A DNA stretch of 64,000 nucleotides from an uncultured Acinetobacter sp. (GTDB taxonomy: Bacteria; Pseudomonadota; Gammaproteobacteria; Pseudomonadales; Moraxellaceae), in the NCBI RefSeq assembly GCF_947493735.1, contig NZ_CANLSL010000002.1, forward strand, positions 1-64,000, given 5' to 3'. Position 1 is the first letter of the stretch. Every line of letters starts with the position of its first letter. The notes beneath the pieces are model-generated. The model ran no database searches. It saw only the letters and a program-made list of their open reading frames with translations, and was not told the origin of the DNA. Made by a program: the position numbers and the translations under genes. Below are positions 31,802 through 43,076 of the stretch, piece by piece.

Positions 31802-32638
31802 CTAACCAATCCGACGTTTTAAGCCTGTGGTTTGCAAAATACGTGTGGAAATTTCTTCGATCGACATTTCAGATACATTCAAATATGGAATACCTTCGGA
31901 AATATAAATCCCTTCGATTGCCCGAAGCTCCATCTGACATTGACTAAAGCTTGCGTAACGACTATTCGCTTTGCGTTCACTACGAATCGCAACTAATCGC
32001 TCCGCATCAATCATCAAGCCAAATAGTTTGCTTTTATGTGGTTTAAGTACCGCAGGCAAACGATTGTCATCAAGATCATCTTCAGTGAGTGGATAGTTTG
32101 CCACACGAATACCAAACTGTAATGACAAATAAATCGACGTTGGTGTTTTCCCTGAGCGTGATACACCGATCAAAATCAAATCCGCCTGATCATAATGACG
32201 AGTACGTGCACCATCATCATTATCAAGGGCAAAATGAACCGCATCAATCCGTGCTTTATAATACTCTGAGTCTGTTACTGCATGGGTCTGACCGACTAAT
32301 GTGGTCGCTTTGGTATCCAACTCTGTTTCAAGCTTACTGATGATGCCTTCAAACACATCAAGGTTAATCGCATTGGCTGTACTGATGATGTCACGGACTT
32401 TTGGATCGACTAAAGTATCAAATACAATGGGTAAACATCCATCACCAGCTGCGATATGATTAATCTTCATGACCACATTCATTGCGCTTTCTTCGCTATC
32501 AATATAAGGCATGATATGAATGTCAAATTTTACGTTTGGAAATTGTGCTAAAAGTGAATGCCCTAAGGTTTCCGCTGTAATCGCTGTACCATCGGAAATA
32601 AAGAATACACTTCGATGGATCATGTTACTTTCTGACAT
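31802..32638 (-). CDS. ppsR: PEP synthase regulatory kinase/phosphorylase
   Basis: A DUF299 protein that inactivates PEP synthase by ADP-dependent phosphorylation of a Thr and reactivates it by phosphorolysis; 278 residues. HRSVFFISDGTAITAETLGH is the N-terminal signature and LILIGVSRSGKTPTSIYLSL the P-loop. The ATG at 32638 has AGGTGA upstream; the open frame reaches 32668. It is divergent from ppsA, its target. Confidence 0.95.
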   Translation of the reverse strand: MSESNMIHRSVFFISDGTAITAETLGHSLLAQFPNVKFDIHIMPYIDSEESAMNVVMKINHIAAGDGCLPIVFDTLVDPKVRDIISTANAINLDVFEGIISKLETELDTKATTLVGQTHAVTDSEYYKARIDAVHFALDNDDGARTRHYDQADLILIGVSRSGKTPTSIYLSLQFGIRVANYPLTEDDLDDNRLPAVLKPHKSKLFGLMIDAERLVAIRSERKANSRYASFSQCQMELRAIEGIYISEGIPYLNVSEMSIEEISTRILQTTGLKRRIG

Positions 32639-32957
32639 GTTTTTTTCACCTTTAGCATTTGTTTTCATAGCACATAATCTTTATAGTAAACGCATGTTGA
32701 TCTCCTGTCGCCTATTATTGCTGTATTCGCTGATAAAACGTGCAAACTGTGAAAAATAGTAAAAAATAATATGCCACTAGGGGTGGAAATTTGAATCATT
32801 GGTACGCATATCACAACTTAGATTTACGAAGAGATTGACGACATCGATTTATGAAATACGTTTTCGAGATTTTTTGATTTAGACTTGGATGTAGACGTTC
32901 GAAAGAAATTTTCGAATCAGTTAAATTTTTAATGAAGCACACAGTGGAGTAACGATT
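32639..32957. promoter_or_regulatory. Divergent control region ppsR/ppsA
   Basis: A 319-bp gap. TTCGAAA-GAAAT-TTTCGAA at 32898-32916 is a perfect 7-bp inverted repeat about 40 bp before the ppsA start. It may be an operator or a 5'-UTR hairpin. No confident promoter hexamers were assigned. Confidence 0.5.
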
Positions 32958-35333
32958 TTGGAAGCACGCGTTATTGGTCTGGAAAAATTAGGCAAGCATG
33001 ATGTAGATAAAGTAGGCGGAAAAAATGCCTCTTTAGGTGAAATGATCAGTCACCTCTCTAATGCTGGAGTTTCAGTCCCAGGTGGATTTGCAACAACTGC
33101 TGAAGCGTATCGTGAATTCCTTGATAAAAGCGGTCTAAAAGAAAAAATCTCCAATGCACTGAAACAGCTTAATGTCGATGACATTACTGCTTTGACAGAA
33201 ACTGGTGCAAAAATCCGCCAATGGATTATCGACTCTCCGCTGACTCCCGAGCTTGAGCAAGAAGTTCGTAGTGCTTTTGAAACCATGTCAAATGGTAATC
33301 CTGAGATTGCTGTTGCTGTGCGCTCTTCTGCAACAGCGGAAGATTTACCTGATGCTTCATTCGCAGGACAACAAGAAACTTTCCTCAATATTCGTGGTAT
33401 CGACAATATCTTAGTTGCGATCAAAGAAGTCTTTGCTTCACTGTATAATGACCGCGCGATTGCTTACCGTGTTCATCAAGGCTTTGAGCATGACATCGTT
33501 GCCCTCTCTGCAGGTGTACAACGTATGGTTCGTTCTGAAACAGGGGCAGCTGGGGTGATGTTTACCCTTGATACCGAATCAGGCTTCCGTGATGTGGTAT
33601 TTATCACTGCGGCGTATGGTTTGGGTGAAATGGTCGTGCAAGGTGCGGTCAATCCTGACGAATTTTATCTATCTAAACCATTATTAAATAACAGTAAACA
33701 TGCTGTACTGCGTCGTAATCTTGGCTCTAAACATAAAAAAATGATCTATAGCGCAGACGGTGCAGCGGGTCGTTCTGTAGAGATCGTTGATGTGGATAAA
33801 GCTGATCGTCAACACTTTGCCTTAAATGATCATGAGCTCACCGAACTTGCGAAACAAGCCCTGATCATTGAAAAGCACTACGGTGCGCCAATGGATATCG
33901 AATGGGCAAAAGATGGTGATGATGAGCAAATCTATATTGTTCAAGCTCGTCCTGAAACTGTGAAAAGCCGTCAAAATGTCGGCACGATGGAACGCTACTT
34001 ACTCAAGCAAAAAGGCACAGTACTTTGCGAAGGTCGTTCAATCGGTCAACGTATTGGCTCAGGTAAAGTACGTGTCGTCAACTCAATCAAAGAGATGGAT
34101 AAAGTCCAAACTGGCGATGTGCTTGTTTCAGACATGACTGACCCAGACTGGGAACCTGTGATGAAACGTGCAGCAGCGATCGTCACCAATCGTGGTGGTC
34201 GTACTTGTCACGCAGCGATTATTGCCCGTGAGCTTGGTGTACCTGCGATTGTCGGTACAGGTAATGCCACAGAGATTTTATCTGATGGTCAAGAAGTCAC
34301 TGTATCTTGTGCCGAAGGTGATACAGGCTTTATTTATGAAGGTGCTTTGGACTTCGAAGTACAACGTAACTCAATTTCTTCAATGCCACCTTTACCATTC
34401 AAAATCATGATGAATGTCGGCAACCCTGACCGTGCATTTGATTTTGCGCAAATTCCAAATGAAGGGATTGGCTTGGCACGTCTTGAATTCATCATCAACC
34501 GTATGATCGGTGTGCATCCAAAAGCATTATTAAATATCGACAGTCTACCTCGTGAAACACGTGCTGCGGTTGCAACACGTACCGCAGGTTATACTTCGCC
34601 AGTAGATTTCTATGTGGAAAAATTGGTTGAAGGAATTACCACGCTTGCAGCAGCATTTGCTGATAAGCCAGTGATCGTACGTATGTCAGATTTCAAATCG
34701 AATGAATATGCAAACTTGATCGGCGGTAAGCTCTACGAGCCTGAAGAAGAAAATCCAATGCTTGGCTTCCGTGGAGCAAGTCGTTATGTATCTGATAACT
34801 TCCGTGACTGCTTCGAACTTGAATGTCGAGCCTTGAAAAAAGCACGTGATGAAATGGGTCTGACCAATATTCAAATCATGATTCCATTCGTACGTACTGT
34901 AAACGAAGCAAAGCGTGTGATTGAACTCCTTGCTGCAAATGGTTTAAAACGTGGTGAAAATGGCTTAAAAGTCATCATGATGTGTGAATTGCCAACCAAT
35001 GCGCTATTGGCTGATCAATTCCTCGAACACTTTGACGGCTTCTCGATTGGCTCAAACGATTTAACTCAATTAACACTTGGTCTTGATCGTGACTCAGGTA
35101 TTGTTTCGCACCTCTTTGATGAGCGTGACGAAGCAGTGAAAACATTGCTTTCTATGGCGATCAATGCGTGTCGTAAAGCAGGGAAATATGTCGGGATTTG
35201 TGGTCAAGGACCTTCCGACCACCCTGACCTAGCTTTTTGGTTGATGGAACAAGGCATTGACTCAGTGTCATTAAACCCTGACTCAGTGCTCGATACATGG
35301 TTCTACCTGTCAGACAACCAAAACAAAAAATAA
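32958..35333 (+). CDS. ppsA: Phosphoenolpyruvate synthase
   Basis: Converts pyruvate and ATP to phosphoenolpyruvate, AMP and phosphate for gluconeogenesis; 791 residues. The ATP-grasp part ([32 protein letters not shown]), the swivelling phosphohistidine domain ([20 protein letters not shown], catalytic His, with the Thr that PpsR would phosphorylate) and the C-terminal PEP barrel ([11 protein letters not shown]) are all complete. The start is TTG at 32958, preceded by GGAG; no ATG is available. A rare start may lower expression. Confidence 0.97.
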   Translation: MEARVIGLEKLGKHDVDKVGGKNASLGEMISHLSNAGVSVPGGFATTAEAYREFLDKSGLKEKISNALKQLNVDDITALTETGAKIRQWIIDSPLTPELEQEVRSAFETMSNGNPEIAVAVRSSATAEDLPDASFAGQQETFLNIRGIDNILVAIKEVFASLYNDRAIAYRVHQGFEHDIVALSAGVQRMVRSETGAAGVMFTLDTESGFRDVVFITAAYGLGEMVVQGAVNPDEFYLSKPLLNNSKHAVLRRNLGSKHKKMIYSADGAAGRSVEIVDVDKADRQHFALNDHELTELAKQALIIEKHYGAPMDIEWAKDGDDEQIYIVQARPETVKSRQNVGTMERYLLKQKGTVLCEGRSIGQRIGSGKVRVVNSIKEMDKVQTGDVLVSDMTDPDWEPVMKRAAAIVTNRGGRTCHAAIIARELGVPAIVGTGNATEILSDGQEVTVSCAEGDTGFIYEGALDFEVQRNSISSMPPLPFKIMMNVGNPDRAFDFAQIPNEGIGLARLEFIINRMIGVHPKALLNIDSLPRETRAAVATRTAGYTSPVDFYVEKLVEGITTLAAAFADKPVIVRMSDFKSNEYANLIGGKLYEPEEENPMLGFRGASRYVSDNFRDCFELECRALKKARDEMGLTNIQIMIPFVRTVNEAKRVIELLAANGLKRGENGLKVIMMCELPTNALLADQFLEHFDGFSIGSNDLTQLTLGLDRDSGIVSHLFDERDEAVKTLLSMAINACRKAGKYVGICGQGPSDHPDLAFWLMEQGIDSVSLNPDSVLDTWFYLSDNQNKK

Positions 35334-35372
35334 TTGGCATTTTGTGATAAAATTATCATATCACTACAATAG

Positions 35373-35399
35373 AAAAGACCCGCTCATGGGTCTTTTTTA
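35373..35399 (+). terminator. Terminator after ppsA
   Basis: AAAAGACCC and GGGTCTTTT form a 9-bp stem with a 6-nt loop, followed by TT. Confidence 0.88.
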
Positions 35400-35460
35400 T
35401 AACAACTTTTTAATGAAAGCAATTTTTAAAAATCATCAAGATTGCATTTGAGGTTATACA

Positions 35461-36228
35461 TTGGATATTTATTTAGCTCGAAATAATGAACAAGCAGGCC
35501 CATATACTTTGGAGCAAGTTCATCAAATGATTGAAAGCCAACAAGTCGTTGCAACAGATTTGATTTGGTTCAAAGGCATGTCTGAATGGAAAACCATTGG
35601 CGAAGTCAAACAAAGTGGTCAACTTCCGCCTGCTGTAGATGAGGCAAATAATAGCGACTCAAAATGGGCAACGCCTGCATCTACTACACAGCAATATGAT
35701 TGGAAAAATAACATTCAGGTTAATAAAAATGAAAACACCGATGGTGGCTTAGCACCATTTTCAAAACGTATTTTTGCCAAAATTATTGATTTGTTGTTAT
35801 GGCTTCCTGCATTTTTATTTTTAACTGCATTTATGTCACCTGCGCAACATGCAGAGCTTGCCAAGCTTCAAGCACAAGGTATGTTGCCAACGCCTGAAAC
35901 TCAAGAAGCGCTGTTTAGCCTTATTCCACAGATTGGTTGGATTGGCATGGGCGTGTATCTCGTTTTGATGTTGACTGCACAAGCCGTTTTACTGACACGT
36001 AGCGGTCAAAGTATCGGTAAAAAAATCATGAAAATACAAATCGTAGATGCCGAAAGCAAAGAAACTGTAGGCTTCGGACGTGTATTTTTTATGCGTAGCT
36101 TTTTATTTATTATTTTAAATGTGCTCTTTATGCCATTTAGCACCATTATCGACCTTGCATTTTCTGCAACGAAAAAGCGTCAAACCTTGCATGACAAAGT
36201 TGCAAAAACTATTGTCATTGAAAAATAA
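35461..36228 (+). CDS. GYF_2/RDD-domain membrane protein
   Basis: A 255-residue protein. Residues 1-55 form a GYF_2 domain (YLARNNEQAGPYTLEQVHQM, then IWFKGMSEWKTI), a peptide-binding fold on the cytoplasmic side. After a polar linker comes an RDD membrane domain: RIFAKIIDLLLWLPAFLFL, RSGQSIGKKIMKIQIVD and RQTLHDKVAKTIVI. The start is TTG at 35461, with GAGG about 9 nt upstream. The function is unknown. Confidence 0.85.
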   Translation: MDIYLARNNEQAGPYTLEQVHQMIESQQVVATDLIWFKGMSEWKTIGEVKQSGQLPPAVDEANNSDSKWATPASTTQQYDWKNNIQVNKNENTDGGLAPFSKRIFAKIIDLLLWLPAFLFLTAFMSPAQHAELAKLQAQGMLPTPETQEALFSLIPQIGWIGMGVYLVLMLTAQAVLLTRSGQSIGKKIMKIQIVDAESKETVGFGRVFFMRSFLFIILNVLFMPFSTIIDLAFSATKKRQTLHDKVAKTIVIEK

Positions 36229-36275
36229 TTGAGTGTATAAATGACTCGCTATTCATTTATTTTATAGTGAACCTT

Positions 36276-36311
36276 TAGCCGCAAAATACACCATTTTGTG
36301 GCTATATTTTT
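36276..36311 (+). terminator. Terminator after the RDD gene
   Basis: TAGCC-G-CAAAAT and ATTTTG-T-GGCTA pair with one internal mismatch around an ACACC loop, followed by TATTTTTATA. Confidence 0.65.
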
Positions 36312-36592
36312 ATATACGACATACAAAAAATATTTATTCTTCAAAGAATTATTGAAAAATTATGGCTTTTGGTTTTAAACCATTACTTTTTTTATGGAAT
36401 TAATTGTGTTTTATCAGAGTTTTGTTATAGCTTCGTGTCGTTGAATCAGGCATAATGCCCTATAACGTAGCGGTGCCACATGATTGGCTAGAAAATAGCC
36501 TATTTGCTAATCAAATATCTAATCAATCATGCAGCACTTAAATCGCTATCCCATATTTATTGAAAATTGGGTCTCTTCACCGAGGTTGTATT
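36312..36592 (+). promoter_or_regulatory. cyo upstream region with nested palindromes
   Basis: This gap should hold the cyo promoter. CATGATTG (36479-36486) and CAATCATG (36524-36531) form an 8-bp inverted repeat, nested around GGCTA-GAAAA-TAGCC (36486-36500). The array ends about 60 bp before cyoA. It could be a regulator site (for example for an oxygen- or redox-responsive factor) or a leader hairpin. Confidence 0.5.
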
Positions 36593-37693
36593 ATGAGACA
36601 AACGACTTTATCAGTATTGTCTTTATTGGTCGCAGCGATTGCCCTAACAGGCTGTGGCGGCGATTTGGTACTTCTTACTTCAGCAGGTCCTGTTGCTGAA
36701 GGTCAATCAAGCTTAATGATGACAGCCATCTATGTGATGTTGCTTGTTGTTGTGCCGTCGATTTTGATGGCGTTATGGTTTGGTTGGAAGTATCGTGAAT
36801 CTAATAAAGATGCTGACTATCAACCACATTGGGCGCATTCAACGGCAATTGAGATCGTTGTTTGGGGTGTTCCAATTATAATTATTGCTTATCTAGCATA
36901 TCTCACTTGGTGGGGTTCGCATGAATACGATCCTTACAAGCCACGTGCGACATCACCTGATCAAGAAATGACGATTCAAGTCATTGCTGAACAGTTCAAA
37001 TGGGTATTTATCTACCCTGAACAAAATATTGCAACGGTCAATGAAGTTCGTTTCCCTGAAGATCAAGAGATTGCGTTTCGTGTCACGTCGAACTTCACCA
37101 TGAACTCATTCTTCATTCCGAAGCTTGCAGGTCAGATTTACGCAATGGCAGGTATGCAAACACAGTTGCATTTGAGTGCAACTGAAACTGGGGTGTATCG
37201 CGGATTCTCATCCAACTATAGTGGTTATGGCTTCTCCCAAATGCGCTTCCTTGCACACAGTGTGACTGCACCTGAGTTTGAACAATGGGTTCAAGCGATC
37301 AAGAGTGGTCAAGGCAATACAGTTGTTGTTGATGACAAAGGTACTACTGCTGTTCAAAAAGGTCTACTTGACCAAGCAGAATTCAAATCACTTCGTGATG
37401 GTAACCGTGCTCAATTCCAAATTGATGCAATGGTGAAAACAGCACGTACAGAAGTTGAGAAAAAAGCGGCTGCAATTGCACAAGCGGAAGGTCCTTACCC
37501 TTATCACCCTCACCCAGTGACTTATTACTCATCGGTTGAAGCAGGTCTTTTTGAATCTGTGATTAATCATTACATGAGTAACTACCACGGTGATGACCAT
37601 CACGCTGAACATGCAGTGGATACACATGCTGCTCCAAGTTCTCAGCCTGAAGCTGTAGCGCATGACACCGCTACACCTGTCACAGGAGAATAA
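36593..37693 (+). CDS. cyoA: Cytochrome bo3 ubiquinol oxidase subunit II
   Basis: Lipoprotein subunit of the quinol oxidase; 366 residues. The signal peptide ends in the lipobox ALTGC. Two membrane helices ([20 protein letters not shown] and a second near residue 90) precede the cupredoxin domain, which lacks the CuA ligands, as expected for a quinol oxidase ([36 protein letters not shown]). The C-terminus is His-rich. GAGG precedes the ATG at 36593. First of cyoABCDE. Confidence 0.96.
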   Translation: MRQTTLSVLSLLVAAIALTGCGGDLVLLTSAGPVAEGQSSLMMTAIYVMLLVVVPSILMALWFGWKYRESNKDADYQPHWAHSTAIEIVVWGVPIIIIAYLAYLTWWGSHEYDPYKPRATSPDQEMTIQVIAEQFKWVFIYPEQNIATVNEVRFPEDQEIAFRVTSNFTMNSFFIPKLAGQIYAMAGMQTQLHLSATETGVYRGFSSNYSGYGFSQMRFLAHSVTAPEFEQWVQAIKSGQGNTVVVDDKGTTAVQKGLLDQAEFKSLRDGNRAQFQIDAMVKTARTEVEKKAAAIAQAEGPYPYHPHPVTYYSSVEAGLFESVINHYMSNYHGDDHHAEHAVDTHAAPSSQPEAVAHDTATPVTGE

Positions 37694-39696
37694 TGATGTC
37701 TACACTTTTATTAGGCAAATTAGGCCCTGAAGCAATTCCACAAGATCCAATCGTATTGGTGACTGCTGCAATTATGTTTTTAGGTGCATTCGCGCTATTA
37801 GGTGCGATTACCTACTTCAAACTATGGGGCTACTTGTGGAAAGAATGGTTTACCACTGTTGACCATAAGAAAATCGGTATCATGTACTTCCTTTTGGCAG
37901 GTATCATGTTAGTTCGTGGTTTTGCCGATGCAATCATGATGCGTCTACAACTGTTCCTCGCAGGACCAGGTGGCGAAGGCTATCTGCATCCCGAGCACTA
38001 CGATCAGATCTTTACAGCCCACGGCGTAATTATGATCTTCTTCGTAGCGATGGGTCTAGTTGTTGGTATGTTTAACATCACTGTACCACTGCAAATCGGT
38101 GCGCGTGACGTTGCATTTCCACTACTCAACTCGTTGAGCTTCTGGTTATTCGCTGGTGCGGTTGGTTTGATGATGGCTTCATTGGTCATCGGTGAGTTTG
38201 CTGCGACAGGTTGGATGGCTTATCCACCACTTTCAAATATTGAGTACAGCCCAGGTGTGGGTGTGGACTATTATATTTGGGCACTACAGCTTTCAGGTTT
38301 AGGTTCATTGTTATCAGGTGTCAACTTCTTCGTGACCATCATCAAGATGCGTGCACCGGGTATGAAGTTGATGGATATGCCTGTATCAACTTGGACGACC
38401 TTGTGTACAAGTGCTTTGATCATTGCAACTTTCCCTGTATTGACAGCAACTTTGGCAATGTTAACACTTGATCGTTACTTCGGTTTCCACTTCTTCACTA
38501 ATGAGCTTGGCGGTAGCCCAATGCTTTATGTGAACTTGATTTGGACTTGGGGTCACCCAGAAGTATACATCTTGGTATTGCCTGCATTTGGTCTATATTC
38601 TGAGATTGTTGCAACGTTTAGCCGTAAGACGATATTTGGTTACAAGTCTATGGTGTATGCGACGATCGCAATTACCATCTTGTCTTTAATCGTTTGGTTA
38701 CACCACTTCTTCACCATGGGTGCAGGTGCAAATGTCAATGCCTTCTTCGGTATTATGACAATGATTATCGCGATCCCGACTGGGGTGAAAATGTTCTCGT
38801 GGTTATTCACCATGTATCGCGGTAAGATTACTTTCGCCTCTCCGATGTACTGGACGCTTGGCTTCCTCGTAACATTTGGTATTGGTGGTTTGACTGGCGT
38901 ATTGATGGCGATCCCACCTGCTGACTTCCTTGTCCACAACTCATTGTTCTTGATTGCGCACTTCCACAACGTGATCATCGGTGGTGTGGTATTTGGTATG
39001 TTCGCTGGTATTACATTCTACTGGCCAAAAATGTTTGGTTGGAAAATGAATGAATTCTGGGGCAAAGCAGCCTTTTGGTTCTGGTTCTTCGGTTTCTATT
39101 TTGCATTCATGCCACTTTATATCCTTGGTTTCATGGGTATGACTCGTCGTCTAAATACATATGACAATCCAGAATGGACACCTTATCTCAACGTCGCAAT
39201 GGTCGGTGCAATCTTGGTTGCTATTGGTATTGGATGTTTGCTTCTTTCTGTATTTGTTGGTTTCTTAAAACGCAAAGAAACTATCGACTATACAGGCGAC
39301 GCATGGAATGGTGCTGGTCGTACTTATGAATGGTCTACCTCTTCGCCTGCACCGTTTTATAACTTTGCAAGTGACTTAGATGGTGCTGGTATTGATCGCT
39401 TCTGGTCTGACAAAGAAAATGGCGTCGCTTACCAACGTCCGACGAAATATGAAGACATTCATATGCCGACCAATCGTGCAGCTGGTTTTGTGATTGCAAT
39501 CGTATTGACAGTCATGGGCTTTGCATTGATCTGGCATATTTGGTGGTTAGCGCTAGTTACTTTTGTAATTGCGATCATCAGCTTCATTCGTAGTTCATTT
39601 ACTAAAGAAGTGGATTACTACGTCCCTGCTGCCGAAGTAGAACGTATCGAAAACGAACGTTATGCTTTGTTAGAAAAACATTTGAAGAAGGACTAA
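37693..39696 (+). CDS. cyoB: Cytochrome bo3 ubiquinol oxidase subunit I
   Basis: Catalytic haem-copper subunit; 667 residues and about 15 helices. [14 protein letters not shown] has the low-spin haem His; [20 protein letters not shown] carries the CuB His and cross-linked Tyr; [19 protein letters not shown] has the other two CuB His, and [20 protein letters not shown] binds the haems. Its ATG overlaps the cyoA stop by one base, with a second ATG immediately after. Confidence 0.98.
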   Translation: MMSTLLLGKLGPEAIPQDPIVLVTAAIMFLGAFALLGAITYFKLWGYLWKEWFTTVDHKKIGIMYFLLAGIMLVRGFADAIMMRLQLFLAGPGGEGYLHPEHYDQIFTAHGVIMIFFVAMGLVVGMFNITVPLQIGARDVAFPLLNSLSFWLFAGAVGLMMASLVIGEFAATGWMAYPPLSNIEYSPGVGVDYYIWALQLSGLGSLLSGVNFFVTIIKMRAPGMKLMDMPVSTWTTLCTSALIIATFPVLTATLAMLTLDRYFGFHFFTNELGGSPMLYVNLIWTWGHPEVYILVLPAFGLYSEIVATFSRKTIFGYKSMVYATIAITILSLIVWLHHFFTMGAGANVNAFFGIMTMIIAIPTGVKMFSWLFTMYRGKITFASPMYWTLGFLVTFGIGGLTGVLMAIPPADFLVHNSLFLIAHFHNVIIGGVVFGMFAGITFYWPKMFGWKMNEFWGKAAFWFWFFGFYFAFMPLYILGFMGMTRRLNTYDNPEWTPYLNVAMVGAILVAIGIGCLLLSVFVGFLKRKETIDYTGDAWNGAGRTYEWSTSSPAPFYNFASDLDGAGIDRFWSDKENGVAYQRPTKYEDIHMPTNRAAGFVIAIVLTVMGFALIWHIWWLALVTFVIAIISFIRSSFTKEVDYYVPAAEVERIENERYALLEKHLKKD

Positions 39697-39700
39697 GACA

Positions 39701-40360
39701 ATGGCTGAAGTACTTCATCACGACAACCACGGGCATGACGATCATCACGAACATGATGATACCGATCTAACGGTCTTTGGTTTTTGGACTTACTTGATGA
39801 GTGACTTGATCTTATTCGGTACACTCTTCATCGCTTTCGCCGTACTGAGCACACATATTCCACCTGGTACGCCAAGTGCCAAGGATTTGTTTGGTGACTC
39901 TTTAGGCTTTGTATTAACAGAAACCATGGCACTTTTGATCTCATCAGTGACCTTTGGTTTTGCAGTATTGGCTCGCTACCGTAATGATGTTAATGGCGTA
40001 TTGAAATGGTTAGTCATCACTTTCCTTTTTGGTGCAGCGTTCATCGGCATGGAGCTTTATGAGTTCAATCACTTAGCTTTCCATTATGAATATGTAAATT
40101 CATTAGGTGAAACTGTCCATGGGGCTGGACCATCTACCAGTGCATTTCTATCTGCATTCTTTACTCTTGTTGGTACACACGGTATTCACGTGACTTCTGG
40201 CTTGGTGTGGATGTTGGTCTTAATGTACCAAATCAAAAAGAACGGTTTGACATTACCAAACACTCGTCGTTTGGCTTGCTTGAGTTTGTTCTGGCATTTC
40301 CTTGATATCGTATGGATTTGTGTGTTTAGCTTAGTTTACTTAGGAGGCATTCTCGCATGA
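39701..40360 (+). CDS. cyoC: Cytochrome bo3 ubiquinol oxidase subunit III
   Basis: Five-helix subunit III, 219 residues. A His/Asp-rich N-terminus ([18 protein letters not shown]) precedes [38 protein letters not shown] and [20 protein letters not shown] are family motifs. It starts 4 bp after cyoB and overlaps cyoD by 4 bp. Confidence 0.97.
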   Translation: MAEVLHHDNHGHDDHHEHDDTDLTVFGFWTYLMSDLILFGTLFIAFAVLSTHIPPGTPSAKDLFGDSLGFVLTETMALLISSVTFGFAVLARYRNDVNGVLKWLVITFLFGAAFIGMELYEFNHLAFHYEYVNSLGETVHGAGPSTSAFLSAFFTLVGTHGIHVTSGLVWMLVLMYQIKKNGLTLPNTRRLACLSLFWHFLDIVWICVFSLVYLGGILA

Positions 40361-40680
40361 GTCATGATGTGAATAATCCTGGTGCTGCGCACGGTAGCTT
40401 CAAGCAATATACAATCGGCTTTATCTTGTCTATCATCCTGACCCTTATCCCTTTTGGGATGGTCATGGCTGGTATGACTGGTGGTCTTGTCATTGCGACG
40501 ATTGCGATTACTGCGATTGCTCAGGTACTCGTCCAGTTGGTGTTCTTCCTTCACTTGAATGGTTCTGAACAACAACGTTGGGATTCGATTGCCTTTATCT
40601 ATACCATTTTGACCATTGCGATCTTGTTGATTGGTTCGGTATGGGTAATGACCAACCTACATGCGAACATGATGATCTAA
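40357..40680 (+). CDS. cyoD: Cytochrome bo3 ubiquinol oxidase subunit IV
   Basis: A 107-residue three-helix accessory subunit that helps assemble the CuB site. [40 protein letters not shown] and a C-terminal helix match CyoD. The ATGA overlap with cyoC implies coupled translation. Confidence 0.95.
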   Translation: MSHDVNNPGAAHGSFKQYTIGFILSIILTLIPFGMVMAGMTGGLVIATIAITAIAQVLVQLVFFLHLNGSEQQRWDSIAFIYTILTIAILLIGSVWVMTNLHANMMI

Positions 40681-40689
40681 ACGCTTGTC

Positions 40690-41568
40690 ATGTTTAAAAA
40701 GTACTTATTCCTGACCAAACCAGGGATTCTATTTGGTAATTTCATTACCACTTTGGGCGGCTTCTTTTTAGCCGCCCAAGGTTCAATTGATCTCCCCTTT
40801 TTGCTCCTTACGCTACTTGGTACGACTCTTGTCGTGGCATCTGGCTGTGTCTTTAATAATATTATCGACCAAGATATTGACCAAAAAATGCAGCGTACTA
40901 AAAATCGTGCTTTGGTCACCAAAACGATTTCTGTGCCAATTGCATTTATCTTTGGCTTCATACTCGGCGTAGTTGGCTTGGTGATTTTGTATTTTTTGGT
41001 CAATCCGTTAGCATGTTTATTTGCGGTCATTGGCTTCATTGTCTATGTCTTTCTCTATAGTCTTTGGACAAAACGTCATAGCATTCACCAAACCATCATT
41101 GGTAGTATTTCAGGGGCTTGTCCGCCTGTGATTGGCTATGTGGCAGTTGCAGAACAATTCGATTATGCTGCTTTACTCCTGCTTTTAGGCTATGCATTTT
41201 GGCAGATGCCACATTCTTGGGGCATTGCGATTTATCGGTACCAAGACTATGCCAATGCCAATATTCCAATCTTACCTGTTGCTCGAAATATCAAACGCAC
41301 TAAGATTGAATCATTGATTTATGTGGTGCTATTTTTGATCACCATGAATCTGCTCTATGTATTTGGTTATGCAAATATTTTTTTTGCCGTCTTGTTAAAC
41401 CTGTTGAGCTTCTATTGGATATACCTCAGCATCAAAGGCTTTAAAGCCGATGATGATCAAGCTTGGGCAAAACATTATTTCTTATTTTCAGTGCAACTCA
41501 TTACCATTTTGAGTTTGAGCTTTTATTTCACCGCTGTCTCTCCTGCACCGCAGCTCTTTTTATTTTAA
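40690..41568 (+). CDS. cyoE: Protohaem IX farnesyltransferase
   Basis: Makes haem O for the bo3 oxidase by adding a farnesyl group to haem B; 292 residues with multiple helices. Two Asp-rich prenyl-diphosphate motifs are visible: NNIIDQDIDQKMQRTKNRAL and, in the second half, YRYQDYANANIPILPV. KPGILFGNFITTLGGFFLAA opens the protein. Last gene of the operon. Confidence 0.97.
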   Translation: MFKKYLFLTKPGILFGNFITTLGGFFLAAQGSIDLPFLLLTLLGTTLVVASGCVFNNIIDQDIDQKMQRTKNRALVTKTISVPIAFIFGFILGVVGLVILYFLVNPLACLFAVIGFIVYVFLYSLWTKRHSIHQTIIGSISGACPPVIGYVAVAEQFDYAALLLLLGYAFWQMPHSWGIAIYRYQDYANANIPILPVARNIKRTKIESLIYVVLFLITMNLLYVFGYANIFFAVLLNLLSFYWIYLSIKGFKADDDQAWAKHYFLFSVQLITILSLSFYFTAVSPAPQLFLF

Positions 41569-41666
41569 GCATATCAGTTTCACTTAAAATTTTGGGAGAC
41601 TTGCGCTTCAACAGACATTTCCCTTGTATTTTCAGCGTTAAAGCATTAAAATTTCCGCTTCGCAAT

Positions 41667-41753
41667 TTGCGACATAACATTTAACTTTATAAATGCTATG
41701 ACTCCTTGCTTCTGACATATGCTCAGGGGCTGTTTAAACCGTAAGGAGCTGAC
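41667..41753 (+). promoter_or_regulatory. rpsF leader: promoter and possible S6:S18 site
   Basis: A promoter-like pair, TTGCGA at 41667 and TATAAA at 41688-41693, has a short 15-bp spacer. Just before rpsF the leader reads GCTC...TTTAAACCGTAAGGAGC, where GCTC and GAGC can pair and a CCG triplet lies next to the ribosome-binding site. Known S6:S18 leader RNAs have a CCG-containing hairpin there. The match is by eye only. Confidence 0.4.
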
Positions 41754-42146
41754 ATGCGTCACTACGAAATCGTGATCTTGGTTCATCCAGATCAAAGCGA
41801 TCAAGTTGTTGGTATGGTTGAACGCTATATCGCACAGATCAAAGAAGCTGGTGGTCAAATCCACCGTCTAGAAGATTGGGGCCGTCGCCAATTGGCTTAC
41901 CCAATTAACAAAATTCATAAAGCGCACTACATTTTGATGAATGTTGAATGTGGTCAAACTACGCTTGACGAATTAGAAGAATTGTTCCGTTACAACGATG
42001 CAATCATCCGTAACTTGATCATCCGTCGTGATGAAGCAATCACTGAAGAATCTTTGCTTGCTAAGAGTGCTGAAGAAAAACGTGCTCGTAAAGCGCAACG
42101 TGAAGACAATCAGCCGTCTCATCAAGACGAATCTGTTGAAGGATAA
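41754..42146 (+). CDS. rpsF: 30S ribosomal protein S6
   Basis: A 130-residue ribosomal protein that pairs with S18 on the small-subunit platform. [34 protein letters not shown] and [10 protein letters not shown] are conserved. The C-terminus is extended and charged. AAGGAG precedes the ATG. First of rpsF-rpsR-rplI. Confidence 0.98.
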   Translation: MRHYEIVILVHPDQSDQVVGMVERYIAQIKEAGGQIHRLEDWGRRQLAYPINKIHKAHYILMNVECGQTTLDELEELFRYNDAIIRNLIIRRDEAITEESLLAKSAEEKRARKAQREDNQPSHQDESVEG

Positions 42147-42157
42147 GGAGAACACAC

Positions 42158-42385
42158 ATGGCACGTTTTTACCGTCGTCGTAAGTTCTGCCGCTTCACAG
42201 CTGAGAACGTTACATACATCGACTACAAAGATATCGATACTCTAAAACAGTACATCACTGAAAACGGCAAGATTGTTCCTAGCCGTATCACTGGTACTCG
42301 TGCTCGTTATCAACGTCAATTGGCTCTTGCGATCAAGCAAGCTCGCTACTTGTCATTGATTCCATACACTGACAACCATAAGTGA
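42158..42385 (+). CDS. rpsR: 30S ribosomal protein S18
   Basis: A 75-residue ribosomal protein, partner of S6. [31 protein letters not shown] and the [19 protein letters not shown] core are diagnostic. It lies 11 bp after rpsF. Confidence 0.98.
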   Translation: MARFYRRRKFCRFTAENVTYIDYKDIDTLKQYITENGKIVPSRITGTRARYQRQLALAIKQARYLSLIPYTDNHK

Positions 42386-42393
42386 GGTGATCT

Positions 42394-42840
42394 GTGGACG
42401 TTATCTTATTACAACGTATTGTTAACCTTGGGAAGCTTGGCGACAAAGTATCAGTAAAAGCTGGTTACGGTCGTAACTTTTTGATTCCTCAAGGTAAAGC
42501 TGTTGCTGCAACTGAAGCAAATACTGCTGCATTTGAAGCACGTCGTGCGGAACTTGAAAAGCAAGAAGCTGAAGTATTGGCTACTGCTCAAGCTCGTGCT
42601 GACCAATTGAACGAAGTAAATATCGTGATCACTGCGAAAGCTGGTGATGAAGGTAAACTCTTCGGTTCTATCGGTACGCGTGATATCGCAGATGCTTTGA
42701 CAGCTGCTGGTCTTGAAGTAGATCGTACTGAAATTCGCTTGCCAAATGGCGCACTTCGCCACACTGGTGAGTTCCACATTGCAGTTCAATTGCACCACGA
42801 TGTGACTTCTGAAATTTTAGTAACAATCGTTTCTGAATAA
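42394..42840 (+). CDS. rplI: 50S ribosomal protein L9
   Basis: A 148-residue protein with two globular domains joined by a long helix. [20 protein letters not shown] and [17 protein letters not shown] form the N-terminal rRNA-binding domain; [15 protein letters not shown] is in the C-terminal one. The start is GTG at 42394, with GAGGTG upstream. Confidence 0.98.
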   Translation: MDVILLQRIVNLGKLGDKVSVKAGYGRNFLIPQGKAVAATEANTAAFEARRAELEKQEAEVLATAQARADQLNEVNIVITAKAGDEGKLFGSIGTRDIADALTAAGLEVDRTEIRLPNGALRHTGEFHIAVQLHHDVTSEILVTIVSE

Positions 42841-42865
42841 TTTATTTATTCCTAAATGATTGACC

Positions 42866-42896
42866 AAAAGACATATGCTTGCATATGTCTTTTTTT
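42866..42896 (+). terminator. Terminator of the rpsF-rpsR-rplI unit
   Basis: AAAAGACATATGC and GCATATGTCTTTT form a 13-bp stem around a TT-centred loop, followed by TTT. Confidence 0.9.
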
Positions 42897-43076
42897 ATTG
42901 CCTTCATTCAAAATAGCGTCAAAACATAACTTAAAACTAAGTTCTCGTTTTTTATCCACCATGCCTGCCCCATCAACCCACTTTAGTGCTAGAATTTATC
43001 GCTAAATCTGTAGTCAGACAAAATCTCCAAACTACTTATTTGATCGTTTAATTTCATGCAATAGGCATATGGCAAT

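Noticed and set aside
34168-34410. Plus-strand frame inside ppsA
   Set aside because: An out-of-frame shadow of the phosphohistidine domain region.
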